The notes beneath the pieces were generated by a model. It searched no databases. It was not told the origin of the DNA and worked only from the letters and a program-made list of their open reading frames with translations. Positions 29,975 through 41,740 of a stretch of 64,000 nucleotides of DNA are shown here, in pieces; the stretch's first letter is position 1, and each line of letters begins with the position of its first letter. The stretch comes from Paratrimastix pyriformis (Eukaryota > Preaxostyla > Paratrimastigidae): positions 124,001-188,000 of the forward strand of contig JAPMOS010000018.1 in NCBI GenBank assembly GCA_027972325.1. The letters are read 5' to 3'. The position numbers were made by a program, and so were the translations under genes.

Positions 29975-30260
29975 GCTGGGCTGGGCTGGGCTGGGCTGGG
30001 CTGGGCTGGGCTGGGCTGGGCTGGGCTGGGCTGGGCTGGGCTGGGCTGGGCTGGGCTGGGCGCCCTGCCTTGCCGTTGGGGCGTGTTGCTGACTTGGGCC
30101 GCTGCGGGTGGGCTGGGGGCAGGACGTGATGCTGGTGCCGGGCGAGTTCACCGCCGAGAACGGGCTGATGACGCCCTCGATGAAGTTCAAGCGGGAGGCC
30201 ATCAAGAAGCTCTACGAGAAGCCCCTCGCCGCCCTGGTGCGCCCCTTCCAGCAGGAATAA
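26378..30260 (+). CDS. ACSL: Long-chain acyl-CoA synthetase
   Basis: The enzyme activates long-chain fatty acids to acyl-CoA with ATP, usually at ER or peroxisome membranes. ATG 26378 begins MSQQPQIGELSDDERQHGEI. The ACSL layout is complete: GVRAFLENGNRGEYVWTTYR, LGYKAGDRIAIMARNRPEWM, the ATP-binding motif FVYTSGTTGSPK, YLPLAHVFQRANEHCLLAGG, SVPRVLNKIHQAL, ITYCGSAPLSVAVASFLR, the L motif ILEGYGLTETCSAA, SRGEIWVRGPCNFSGYYKDP, GWVRTGDVGMWVDDKRLKVI, FKLAIGEFCSCDDLERIYQ, and the end FTAENGLMTPSMKFKREAIK. TAA is at 30258-30260. The first two introns are short; later ones hold tandem repeats. No signal peptide is seen. Confidence 0.92.
27598..27735. repeat. 10-bp minisatellite GCGCCTGTCT (ACSL intron)
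   Basis: About 13 perfect copies following the exon ending FYPEPDVLI. Confidence 0.95.
27794..27905. repeat. CCACT pentamer array (ACSL intron)
   Basis: About 22 perfect copies, directly after the 10-bp array and before the exon encoding SYLPLAHVFQ. Two unrelated arrays share one intron. Confidence 0.95.
28177..28341. repeat. CCCTG pentamer array (ACSL intron)
   Basis: About 33 perfect copies after the exon ending MMKRAIMR. Confidence 0.95.
28619..28727. repeat. 13-bp minisatellite CGCTCCCTCTCCT (ACSL intron)
   Basis: About eight perfect copies after the exon ending SVAVASFLR. Confidence 0.94.
29738..30061. repeat. Two C runs and a GGGCT array (ACSL introns)
   Basis: C runs occur near 29739-29763 and 29941-29972. 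The second is followed at once by about 17 copies of GGGCT (29974-30060). A short exon (RFQYIK) lies between the runs. Confidence 0.9.
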
Positions 30261-31415
30261 GCTCCCACCCACGCCCGCACGCCCGCACGCCCGCACGCCC
30301 GCACGCCCGCACGCCCGCACGCCCGCACGCCCGCACGCCCGCACGCCCGCACGCCCGCACGCCCGCACGCCCGCACGCCCGCACGCCCTCGGCCATGGCG
30401 AAGCAACGCGTCTTCTCTCCCGCACCCGGAGCGTCTCCTCCCATCCCCATCCCCGTCCCCGTCCCCGTCCCTCCCACACACCCTCTGCCCGTCTGTTCTG
30501 TCCTATTCTGGGCGATCTGTTCTGCCCGTCTGTTCCCGCGGTGCGAGTGCAGCCGAGGGAAGGCCGCGGACCCTCCCCTCCCCTGCTCTTCCCCTCCCTT
30601 CCCCTTCCCATCCCCCTTCCCATCCATCCCCTCGCTGCTCATCCCCATCGAGATGAGATGACTTCCGCGCTCTCTCCTTCTCGTTGTTGCTTCCTCGCGC
30701 CACGCCACGTCACGCCAGCCCTCCTCTGAGTGCCCCCCGTGGTTCCCGTGTGTCCGTGTCCGTGTCGTACCAGCCCGGAGTGTACAAACAGCTTCCCATG
30801 GGTCGGTCGGCACACGGGCTGAAGGGGGGGCGACGACGGCGGCGGCTCCGGATCGTCTGGGGTCATGGGGTTATATCGTCTGGGGTCATGGGGTTATATC
30901 GTCTGGGGGTCATGGGTCATGGGGTTATATCGGGGCCGTGGGGGGAGCGGGCTGCGCGGGCTCTGAGCTCGGGGCCGGCCGGGGCTGGGCTGCTTCGGGC
31001 GGGGGCTCTTGGGACCCGTCCGCCTGGGCGGGGGCATCACCGGGCGGGGGCTCTTGGGGCTGGGACTGGGCGGGGGCATCATGGGGCGGGGGCTCTTGGG
31101 ATTGGGATTGGGCGGGGGCATCACCGGGCGGGGGCTGCCCTTGGGCCGGGGGCTGCGGCCAGTGCTGGTGGTGCTCAGCCGGGGGGCAGGGCGGCGGGCC
31201 GGGGGGTGGCGGGCCCTGAAGCAGGTCGGGCGAGGGCGAGGGCGAGGGCGATGGCGATGGCGAGGGCGAGGGCGAGGGCGATCCGGTCTCGCGGGGCTCG
31301 GCCCGGCCCGGGGGGGGCGAGGAGGACGTGGACCTGCCGTCGGCCGGGGCAGCCTGGGCGGGGGTGGGGGGAGCGCCCGGGGCGACGCGTGGTGAGCCCG
31401 GGGTGAGGGAGGCCG
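30261..31415. other. Region between convergent ACSL and RalGAP genes
   Basis: It holds a CGCACGCC array (30273-30387), a C/T-rich stretch, three copies of a roughly 23-bp unit around GTCTGGGGTCATGGGGTTAT (30857-30925), and a Pro/Gln/Ala-coding minus-strand frame (31400-30925) with repeats of about 45 bp. That frame has a plausible protein composition and may be the true RalGAP tail if a base is missing near 31540. Confidence 0.5.
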
Positions 31416-34400
31416 TCACGAGGGCCGCCGCGGAGGGCCCCAGCGAGAGGGACGAGGGGGCGGCCGCGAGGGCGGGCGACCCGGGAGGCCGGGGCCCCGA
31501 GAAGGAGCCTGCCCTCGCCCGCCCCCGCCCCAGCCAGTCCGGAGGGCCGCCGCCTGTGGGCCGCCCGGGGGGCCGGGGGTCCGTGCCAGGGCCGGCGGGG
31601 GCGCGAAGAAGGCCGCGTAGTATTCGGCGTGGGTCGGGTCGGCCCGCACCCGCGAGGCCAGCTCCTGCAGCGCCTGCGCCCGGGTCGGGTGGCTGCCCGG
31701 CCACACACAGAGATACAGAGACACAGAGACACAGAGACACAGAGGAAGCACGCGTCCAGACACACACACCCGCCGGTCAGTGATCGTCGCGCCCCTTTTT
31801 TGGGGGGGAGGGTTGGCGAGGGGGCGAGGGGGGCGATGGGGGCGTGCGAGGGGGCGTGCGAGGGGCGAGGGAGGGGTGCGGACGCCTTGTTGAAGCCCTT
31901 CTGGGAGAGGCGCACGTTGCGGTTGGCGATGACGGCCGTCTGGCGGACGAGCGACCCCAGCAGGGCCTTGTTGACCACCATGCAGTCCTGCAGCGGCCCG
32001 ATGGGGCGCAGCTGTCCAGCCGGCAGGCCCCGGGGGGCCGGAAGGGGACCGGGGCAGCCGTTAGGGTGGCCGCGTCAGGTGGGGTCTGTGCCGTGGAGTG
32101 GCGTGGCGTGGCGTGGCGTGGGGTGGGGTGGGGTGGGGTGGGGTGGGGTGGGGTGGGGTGCCGTGGGGTGGGGTGGCGTGCTGCGGGCGGCCGACCTGGG
32201 CCATGACCTCGGGCTTGACGTGGATCCGGACGCGGAAGAGGCCCGAGGCGGGCAGGGGGCCACCACGATGTGGACGAAGTTGAACTGTGAGGTGATCGTG
32301 GCCGGGCGGTACTCCCTGCCGGGCTCCCCTACCGACCCCCACCAGCCCCCCACCCCACGAGCAGCCGGAGCGGACGGCGAGGATGAGGGCGCGGGCCGCT
32401 CCGATGGGGTGCGGGTGGGTGGGCGGGCGGGAGGGGGCTCTGGGGGGGGGGGGGGGGGTGCGGACCGGTCGTGCTCGGTCCAGACGATGTGCACGTGGTC
32501 GTTGCCCACGTGGCGCTTCTTGTGGATCTGGGTCGACATCCCCGGGGTGAGCGTGACCAACATCCCCGAGGGTGATGCGGCGATCAGGATACAGCGGATG
32601 GTGGATGGTGGATGGAGCGGATGGTGGAGCATGGAGCGGGTGATGCGGCGTGATGTCGATGCTCAGCGTGGCAGTGGCAGTGGCAGTGGCAGTGGCAGTG
32701 GCAGTGGCAGTGGCAGTGGCAGTGGCAGTGGCGCGGCGGGGGGCGGGCGGACCTGCTGGGTGTCGCGCTCGTTGAGGGGCATCCACGTGGGCACGTGGAA
32801 GATCACCTCGTTCGCGTAGTCCGCGTAGTACGGCGCCCGCCGCCCTGCACGAGCCACCCCCAGGCCAGACGCCCAGCCAGACACGGGTCGTGAGGGTGCG
32901 CCGCCGGTGCCATGTGCCCCGTGCCCCGTGCTGGGGGCTGGGGGGGGGGGGGGGGCTGAGGGGCTGAGAGGGGCTGGGGGCTGAGAGGGGCTGAGGGGCT
33001 GAGAGGGGGCTGAGGGGGCTGAGAGGGGCTGAGGGGGCTGAGAGGGGGGCTGATGGGGGCTGGGGGGCTGATGGGGCTGGGGGGGCTGAGAGGGGGCTGG
33101 GGGGGCGGCGTGTGCGGACCGACGGAGCCCTTGGGGTCGAGGCCGCCGTTGAAGCCGGTGTGGGCGGCCAGGTCGACGGGCCAGCCGAGGGCCCCCAGGA
33201 AGGCCTCGTACTCGGGGCTGCCGCTCTGGTTCTGCTCCCGCCAGCCAGCCCCCCGCCCCGGCACGCCCCCCCAGGCAGCACGCGGCCCCCCCAGGCTGGT
33301 GAGCGACCCTGGCTGGGAAGGGATTGGAGACAGGGCGCGGAGGCAGGGGCCGGGAAGGGAGGGGAGCGGGGGAGCGGGGGCGGCTGGATGGCGGGGGCGC
33401 GGAGGGGACCTTGAAGATGTCCCGCTGGCAGATCTGGCCCCTGCCCACGTAGATGACCCCGATCTTGTGGGTGTCCCGCCTGCAGGAGCAGAGCAGGCCG
33501 GCGTGAGGATGCAAGCCCCATGGGCGGGCATGGGCCGAGGCCGTGGATGCCGGTGGGAGGAGGCGGCTTGGGGGTGGGAGGAGGCGGCTTGGGGGGGGCA
33601 TGTGTGGGCAGACTCGGCGGCCTTGTCGAGGGAGTGCAGCGAGCGCTCGAGGCGGAGGCCGCTCTCGAGGGGCACGAACCGGTGCCGGTTGGCGCTCGAC
33701 AGGAACCCTGCGGCACGCGGCGCACCCCCGGCCCGCCCCTCGTGAGCGGTCGGCTTGGCCGAGGGCACATGAGGGCGGCAGGGGCAGAGGGGCAGGGGCA
33801 GAGGGGCAGGGGCAGAGGGGCAGAGGGGCAGGGGAGCCAAAGCCGGGGCCGGGGCCGGGGCCGGGGCCGGGGCCGGGTGGGCGGACCATGAGGGGGCGGG
33901 GGCAGGGCATTGCGGACCGAGCTGGGTGAGGAAGAGGCGGCCCATGAGGAACCGGTTGGGCTGCGGCTGGCGGGAGGGGCACGGCCCCGGGGCGGCCGCC
34001 TCAAAGGATGGCCTGCGCCGCCGCGCGATGGGCGGGGGGAGGGGGAGGGGGCCCGCGGGTGCAGATGAGCTGGCGAGGCCCCCCCACTTCCAGACCACCC
34101 AGGGGGGAGGGCACGGCGGGGGGGAGGGCACGGGTGGCACGGAGGGGGGGAGGCACGGAGGGGGGATGGCACGGCGGGGGGAGGCACGGAGGCAGGCGCG
34201 GACGGGGGCCCGTGTGCGAGGCGGTCCTCGTGGGCGACCAGGGTGGTGACGTTGCCCCGCAGGGCGGCGTGCTGCTGGGCCATGGGCCCCGTGAAGTGCT
34301 CCTCGGGCCCCTGGGCCCGCGTCACGCTGCACCCACAGCCCCGCCGCCCACCGTCGACATGAGCCCCCATCGACCGGTCTCAGCGCCCCTGCCCCTGCCT

Positions 34401-37400
34401 GCGCCCCCCGTGGCTGTGCCCGTGGCTGTGCCCGTGGCTGTGCCCGTGGCTGTGCCCGTGGCTGTGCCCGTGGCTGTGCCCGTGGCTGTGCCCGTGGCTG
34501 TGCGAGGGGCCGGGGAGTGCGGGGCGGCGGGGCGGCGGGGGCGGCGGGGCGGCGGGGCGGCGGGGCGGCGGGGGCGGCGGGGCGGCGGGGCGGCGGGGGC
34601 GGCGGGGCGACCTTGAGCCTTGGCGAGGCCCCGCTGGGCGTCGGCGGCCATGTGCTGGGTCAGCAGGTCGCACAGCGGGTCCGCATCGCTGGGCAGGGCC
34701 GAGGGATGGGGGATGGCCCGAGGGAGGGCAGGATGAGCCGCCCAGTGGACCCACGGGGGCGGTGCCATGGAGGGGTGGATGATGGGCGGTGTGGATGATG
34801 GATGGATGATGGATGGATGGATGGGCGGGCGGGTGGATGATGGGCGGGTGAATGATGGGCGGGCGGGCGGGTGGATGGGCGGGGCTGAGAGGTGGAGCTG
34901 GGGCCGGGCGGACCGCTGAAGGTCCTGGTCGGAGGGCTGGCCCTGGGACTGGCTGGCGGGGCAGGCGGAGGGTGCTGGCCGTGATGGGCGGGGAGGCCCG
35001 GGCCGGGGGGGGGGCCCGGCCGTCGGATTCGGTCGGGCCAGCCTCGGGGGGCGCGAAGGCGGGCCGCTCGATGACGGTCAGGGTGGTGGCCCCGTTGAAG
35101 AGGAAGTACCGCATGTGCTCGGCGGGCACCGGGGGCCCCGCCTCGGCCTCGGGGGGCCCCAGCATGGCCGGCCCGACGGCATCCTCGGTGAGCAGGGTCG
35201 AGAGGCGGGCCGGGCCCCAGGCGGGCAGCGGGAAGTGACCCGACTGGTTCAGGATGGTCGACAGCAGGAACATGGCCCCCTGGTGCTGCGCCCAGCCCAG
35301 CCCAGCCCAGCGGACGAGGCGAGGGGGGGGGGGGAAGAGACCCGGGGTCAGCTCGACGGGCGGAGGCCGAGGCCAGTGGCGGGCGCCTTGGTGCTGCCAG
35401 ACCGGTGCTGGGGGCGCCGGGGTCCGTCGCTTGCGCGCCTCGTCCGCGCCGTGGGGGTTGGGGCAGCCCGCCAGCCCTGCCGCGCCCCACCAGAAGCGCC
35501 AGGCCGCACCGCCCGCCACCCGCGCAGCCCCGAGACCACCGTGAGCAGCCAGCAGACCCACCACTGACCGGCGGGCGGGCGGCCCGAGGGGCGGGCAGGC
35601 AGGTGGGCCGGGGCGGGCGGGCGGGCGGCGGACCGATCTCGATGGCGGCCAGGAGGCCCTGCACCAGCGGCCGCCGCCCGAAGAGCTGCGGGGCGGCCAC
35701 AACCCAGTCGGCCAGCGTGTAGAAGGTTTGCGCTGCCCGCCGCCGCCGCCGCCGCCACCACCACCACCACCACCAACAACAACAACACCCACCACCCACC
35801 ACCCACCACCCACCACCACCAGCCGCACCACCAGCGCATGCAAATGGTCAACTGGTGGCCACCAGACCTCCAAGCCATGGGGCTGGGGCATGACGGGGGG
35901 CGGGGGGTGTAGCGGCTGCGGACCGATGACCATCTCGGGGTTCTCCGACCGGCGGCGGCTGTTGGCGGGTGCCGGGGCCAGGGCCAGGGCCGTCAGGGAC
36001 TCCACGAAGGCGCACAGCCGGCTCAGGATGCCCTCGATGACCGCCTGGCCCCACAGCACCCGCGGGTCGCCCGGGCGGTGAGGGCAGGCGGGCAGGCGGG
36101 GCATGGGGGGGGGGTGGCGGGCCGGGGGTGGCGGGCGGGCGGGCGGGCTTGGGTGCGGACTTCCTTGTAGCGTGTGAGGGGGCCGCGATGGCGGTCATGG
36201 CCGAGAGCAGGTCCAGGGCGGTCAGCATGACCTCGTCGGGCCACATCCGGGCCGGGTCGAACCGCTCCAGCACAACCCGGGCCGTCAGCTCGGCCAGCTG
36301 CGGGTTGGTGCCCATGTCCTGCCAGCCCCATCCCCATCCCCCATCCCCCAACCCGCATAGGCAGCAAGCAGTCAGGCCAGGGGCGGAGAAGGGAGACGGG
36401 GCAGCAGGGGCATCCGGGGGCGGTGGTGCTGGTGGTGGCAGTGTGGCGAGGGGGGGGGGCTGGGGGGTGGCGGCAAGGGGCGGTGCAAGGGGCTGTGCAA
36501 GGGGCGGCGGGCCTCGAAGACGGCGCATCCGAGGGCCCAGAGGAGCTTGCACAGGGTGGCCGGGTCGCTCTCCCGCACCAGTCCGGCCAGCAGGACCGTC
36601 CCCAGGAAGCGGTGCGCCTCGCCGAAGGTGGCCAGCCCCTCGCCCACCCGCTGCCCACAGCCAGCCGGCACGCGCACCCCATGGGGGGAGGTGGAGAGGC
36701 CAGGTCAGTCGTGGATGCTGGCGATGATGCTGATGGTGATGCTGGTGGTGCTGGTGACGATTGTGGGGATGATGGTGGTGATGATGATGGTGGCGATTGG
36801 TGGTGATGGTGGCGATTGGTGGTGATGGTGGTGGTGGTGATGGTGGTGGTGGCGATGATGGTGGTGGTGGTATACCGATGGCATTGCTGGTTGGGGAAGG
36901 CGTGGAGGCGGACCTCGGGGGTGATGGTGGCGGCCCGGTAGGCGGCCGACCCGGCGACCGGAGCCGGAAGGAGCGAACTCGACGAGGACGACCCTGCGCC
37001 CACCCGCCCACCCGCCCGGCAGGGGCGATACACGCGGCGGTGAGGCGGCAGCGGTGGGATGGCGGGGCGCATGGACACAGGACCGGGGCGCGGATGGGCG
37101 CAGTCGGGGTGGAGGGAGGGGAGGGGTGGAGGGGCCGCCAGATGGTGGGTGGGAGGAGGTGCGCGAGCCGCGGGCAGGGTGGGTGGGTGGGTGGGGAGGA
37201 GGTGCGCGAGCGAGGCCTGGCGGACCGAGGATGGGCGTCGCTGCGGCCGAGTGGCGCCAGCGGGAGCCGCCGCTGACCTCGGGTGTCCCCGGGGCCGCCG
37301 GGCCGTCCGGGACGACCACCGTCAGGGCCGCCGCCCCGCCATCGCCGCCCGCCGACCCCCCGGAGCCGCCCGTCGCCCCGCCGCTGGGGCCGCCGGAGGC

Positions 37401-40400
37401 CCCGCCTGGCTGCTGGGGGGCCGGGGCCGGGGTGGCGGGGCTGCTGCTGGCGGGGCCGCCCGGGGTGCCCCCCATGACCGACGAGGCCTGGGCCATGAGC
37501 CGAGCCAGGAAGGGCGTCGAGGGCTGGGGCCGCCGCCGGGGCCGCCAGTGCCGCCAGGGAGGGCGACGCCGGCAGGGGGCTGCTGACGGGGCCCGCCAGC
37601 AGGGCCTGGTAGATGCTCCCCGAGGGCGACGGGATGGGGGGGGTCGCGGCCCCGGGGGCGCCCGCTGGGGCGGCGGCTGGTGGCTCGTGGGGGGGGCTGG
37701 TGGGGGCCCCGCAGGCGGGGGGCGTCCCGGCCCGGGGCGGGTCCGACGGGGACGAGGAGGAGGAGGAGGAGGAGGAGGAGGAGGAGGCGTCTCCCAGGGG
37801 CGGGATGCGCACAGGCTCCGACCGGCGCATGGACAGCCGCCGGGCAGGGTCCAGGGGCAGCTGGCCATCCGCCCAGGGGTGGGCAGGAGGTGGGCAGGGT
37901 GTGGGCGGGGAGTGAGGGTGGGCAGGGAGTGAGGGTGGGCAGGGTGAGGTGGGCAGGGTGTGGGCGGGGGGAGACGAGGCTCGGGTCGGCCCGTCTCCGT
38001 GTTCCCAGGGGGAGCCGCCCTCAGCCCGTGTCCATGTCGGTGTCCATGTCGGTGTCCATGTCGGTGTCCATGTCGGTGTCCATGTCGGTGTCCATGTCGG
38101 TGGGCATGTCGGTGGGCTGCTTTGGGCGGGGCATCGGGCGGGGCATCGGGCGGGGCATCGGGCGGGACGGACCAGGCCCTCGGAGGCGGGCGGGGGTGTC
38201 GCCCAGGCGCCCTTGCTCGGGGGCGCCCTCTGCACGCCCCACAGCAGGACCCACGGCCACGGGAGGAGGCGCATCTCAGCGCATCTCAGCGCATCTCAGC
38301 TCAGCTCAGGGCAAGTCAGGCAAGTCAGCTCAGCTCAGCTCAGCTCAGCTCAGCTCAGCTCAGGGCAAGTCAGGGCAGGGCGGGGCGTGGGCGCGTGGGC
38401 GGACCAGGGCAGCCGGGGGCAGGGCGGGGAAGGGCAAGTCAGGGCAAGTCAGGGCAGGGCGGGGCGTGGGCGCGTGGGCGGACCAGGGCAGCCGGGGGCA
38501 GGGCGGGGAAGGGCAGCGGGCGGACCAGGGCAGCCGGGGGCAGGGCGGGGAAGGGCAGCGGGCGGAAGTGGGCCGTGGGGGCGAAGAGCGACCCGGCGAT
38601 GGTGACGGCCGCCTGCCGGACGGCCGGGTCGGGGTGTTGCTGCGCCGGGCCACCAGCCCCCCAGGCCAGCCCAGCCCAGGAGGGCCCACGGCAGGACATA
38701 CCGATGAGGAGGAAGCGGTCCCACAGGCAGACCAGCCCAGTGACGGGCGGGGGGGCGGACCAGGGCCAGGACGTGGTCGATGTGGGGCAGGAAGACGGGC
38801 GCCAGGCTGTAGAGGCCCTCGAGGTCCTTGCCGAAGAGCGACTGCGAGTTGAGCAGCACCGACCGCAGCGCCTGGTCCTCGCCCCTGCTCAGGCCCTGCG
38901 CCCCAGACCGGATGATGCAGGCCGAGGCCAGGGTGAGGACGGTGGCGTTGGAGGCAGCAGGGGAGGCGCCGTGGTGGCGGATGGAGGGCGTGGGGCGGGG
39001 GAGGCGGGGGGGGGGGGGGGGGGGGGGGGGGACCTGGGCGATGGCCACGTAGAACTGGGCCAGGTTGGCCTTCTGGAAGGGGCGGCCCCCCCAGGCGGAG
39101 AAGATCCGGCACAGCGCACCCAGCGCCTCCGCCCGGCTGGCCTCGAAGCCTACCCCACCCCGCCCGCCACACCCCACCCGATCAGCCACCGCCACTCAGT
39201 CAGCCATCCGCCACCGAGGGTGATGGGGGCGTGGTGTGGTGATGGGGGCGTGGTGTGGTGATGGGGGCGTGGTGTGGTGATGGGGGCGTGGTGTGGTGAT
39301 GGGGGCGTGGTGTGGTGATGGGGGCGTGGTGTGGTGATGGGGGCGTGGTGTGGTGATGGGGGCATGGTGATGGGGGCATGGTGATGGGGGCTGCGGGGGC
39401 TGCGGGTGCGGACCTTGTCGGCCATGGCGGCCGCCTGGAAAAGCCAGGCGCCCAGCAGGGCCAGCACGGTGTTCCCGTCGGGCGGCAGGGGCAGCTGGGA
39501 GGGCTGCGCGGCCCCACGCTCCACCGGCACGTGGGTCCCCACCTGCAGCCGGCCCCCCCATCGGCCCCCCAGCGCAGTCAGGTCAGTCCCGAGCCCAAGG
39601 CGGGCCGGGGCAGCAGCAGGGGCCCACCGAGGCAGCGGCAGAGGCAGAGGCAGAGGCAGAGGCAGCGGCAGCAGCGGCAGGGGTCCACCGAGGCAGCGGC
39701 AGCGGCAGGCGAGGACGGGGAGGGGCGGACCGCGAGGAAGCGGTCGACGATGGCGGTGATGGTCTGCAGGGCGGCCAGGTGGATGGGCTGGCTGGGGATG
39801 AGCACCGGGTTGCCCATCACACGCAGCATCCGGTGCCACCCGTAGACCGCGTCCTCGGGTCGCACCGGCACGATCGTCGCCACGGGGCCCCTGCGGCACC
39901 CAGCGCCATGCACCCACCCAGACCACACAGCCGGCCCGTGGGACAGCATCAGTCGACCGCCATCGCCCCACGGCCGGCCGGCCGGGTGGATGTGGATGGG
40001 GATGTGGATGGGATGAGGAGGGGAGGGAGGGAGGGAGGGAGGGAGGGAGGGAGGGAGGGAGGGGCAGACCCGGGCAGGGCCAGCTCCACCACGGGGGAGC
40101 CCTCGAGGGGCCCGTACAAGTGCCGGAGCACGTAGTTGGTCAGCCCCAGCTGCCCCCCAGCGAGCGGCGGGTGATCAGGGGATCAGACAGGCGGGGGCGA
40201 AGAGACGAGACACGGACGCGGCGCGGAGATAGGCCGCGGACAGGCGGACCCCCACACACACACAGACACACAGCAGACACTCCGCGCACACTCCGCGCAC
40301 ACACGCCGCACACACGCCGCACACGCCGCACACAGGCCGCACACAGGCCGCACACACACCGCACACACACCGCACACACACCGCACACAGGCCGCACACA

Positions 40401-41616
40401 CACCGCACACACACCGCACACACACCGCACACACACCGCACACACACCGCACACAGGCCGCACACAGGCCGCACACAGGCCGCACACAGGCCGCACACAC
40501 ACCGCACACAGAGCAAGAACAGCAAGCAGCAAGAACAGCAAGCAGCAAGAACAGCAAGCAGCAACAACAGCAAGCAGCAACAACAGCAAGCAGCAACAAC
40601 AGCAAGCAGCAAGAACAGCAAGCAGCAACAACAGCAAGCAGCAACAACAGCAAGCAGCAACAACAGCAAGCAGCAACAACAGCAAGCAGCAGGGGGCGGC
40701 GGACCACTGCGGCGCGCCAAGTGGCGATGGCGACGGGGTGGTGGACCCAGTGGCGGGCGAAGCGCTCGAGGGCGTCCCAGAGGGCCGGCAGCCGGCTCCC
40801 CGAGCGGAGCCACACCGTGAAGAGCACCCCCAGTCCCATCGGGCTCAGCTCCCGGGAGAGGGCGTCGTCTGCGGGGCCCCCACCAGGCACCCGGCTGAGG
40901 GCCAAAGGGGCGGGGGTGGCGGGTGGCGGGTGGCGGGTGGCGGGTGGCGGCCGACCGGGCAGACCGGCGTTGGGATTACAGAGGCTGTCCAGCACCCCCA
41001 GGAGGGTCTTCAGCAGTCCCTCCCAGGCCACCAGGCTGAGGCGGCCGGCCATCTCGCGCCCGACCAGGTCCCACAGCTCGAGGGCCTGCACGCAGAGGGC
41101 CAGGTGCCGCTCCAGGCCGGCCCCCGCCAGGCCCCGGCTCTCGAAGAGCAGCGACAGGTGCTCGAAGGCCCGCTACAAAGGCCGAGCCAGACGTGAGACG
41201 AACCGGCGCCGCCCACACCACCCCGCCAGACAATGTAGAAGTCCTCCTCGTGGGCCTCCTGGCACGGCTTGGGCCGAGCGGCGGGGTTGAGAAGCCATGT
41301 TTTATAGATCGTGATGGCTTGTTGAACGAGATCGAATGTGCCCATGTCCTCCAGTGGCAAAGCAAAGGCCGGTCCAACACACTCCATCACAAAGCGGACG
41401 TGATGGATGGTCGAGAGGACAGTCGGCGAAAAAATGGGATCCCGAACGAAACCAACAATTTGAGATGCAATATTCCGTTTGACAGCAGTAGGAAATTCAC
41501 ACAGAAGATTCGTGCCTACAGGGCGGGGTGGATTATTCAAGTGAGGGGGCGCGAAACAGACTGTGATCGGGCGGTCCGTTCACAAGGCCAATGGCTTCGA
41601 TGTGTCCTAAAAACAT
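31416..41616 (-). CDS. RALGAPA1: RalGAP alpha-like GTPase-activating protein
   Basis: RalGAP alpha is the catalytic subunit that stimulates GTP hydrolysis by Ral-type small GTPases; it is related to tuberin. ATG 41616 (MFLGHIEAIGLVNGPPDH) joins across a 46-nt intron (41561-41516) to TNLLCEFPTAVKRNIASQIV. A long helical middle follows over many exons. The C-terminal Rap/RalGAP domain has the family order: KIGVIYVGRGQICQRDIFK, YEAFLGALGWPVDLAAHTGF, APYYADYANEVIFHVPTWMP, then KKRHVGNDHVHIVW. The Asn of GND is the catalytic 'Asn thumb' position of this family. After it come ITSQFNFVHIVV and GPLQDCMVVNKALLGSLVRQ, then RADPTHAEYYAAFF, as in RALGAPA and unlike TSC2. Introns carry many repeats. The exact C-terminus is uncertain (31416 or near 30925). 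Confidence 0.82.
32098..32180. repeat. GGGGT/GGCGT pentamer array (RalGAP intron)
   Basis: GGCGT units pass into GGGGT and back, between two GAP-domain exons. Confidence 0.92.
32666..32733. repeat. GTGGCA hexamer array (RalGAP intron)
   Basis: About 11 perfect copies. Confidence 0.94.
34404..34503. repeat. 12-bp minisatellite GTGGCTGTGCCC (RalGAP intron)
   Basis: About eight perfect copies, followed by a GGCGGGGC-type array to about 34610 and by ATGGATGG-type repeats near 34780-34880. Confidence 0.94.
36712..36885. repeat. GATGGTGGT-type repeat (RalGAP intron)
   Basis: Degenerate trinucleotide-based repeat of GAT and GGT on the plus strand. Confidence 0.88.
38033..38112. repeat. 12-bp minisatellite GTGTCCATGTCG (RalGAP intron)
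   Basis: Six copies plus GTGGGCATGTCG variants, then four CGGGGCATCGGG units (38127-38165). Confidence 0.93.
38270..38575. repeat. Complex AGCTC / AGGGCAAGTC repeat (RalGAP intron)
   Basis: GCATCTCA, AGCTC and GGGCAAGTCA units, then two to three long copies (about 95 bp) containing GGGGCGTGGGCGCGTGGGCG. Confidence 0.85.
39224..39375. repeat. 19-bp minisatellite GATGGGGGCGTGGTGTGGT (RalGAP intron)
   Basis: About eight near-perfect copies, ending in shorter GATGGGGGCATGGT units. Confidence 0.94.
40258..40512. repeat. 11-bp repeat CGCACACACAC / CGCACACAGGC (RalGAP intron)
   Basis: About 20 units alternating between two forms. Confidence 0.92.
40511..40690. repeat. AGCAAGCAGCAACAAC repeat (RalGAP intron)
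   Basis: About 12 copies of a roughly 15-bp unit with AAGAAC/AACAAC variants, directly next to the CACA array. Confidence 0.92.
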
Positions 41617-41740
41617 CACGGCACAACAAAAATCAGCCCCGGGATAGAGGAGGGGCTTTCGGGAAGAAGGGGCGAGCCCGGGCTTAGATAGATGATCCGG
41701 GGGATTATCCTCTATAACACGTCAAAAGCGGTTCGAGGTC
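41617..41740. promoter_or_regulatory. 124-bp bidirectional interval, RalGAP/LOA1-like
   Basis: This lies between ATG 41616 (-) and ATG 41741 (+). A TATAA-like stretch (CTCTATAACACG) is about 30 bp before the plus-strand ATG. Confidence 0.5.
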
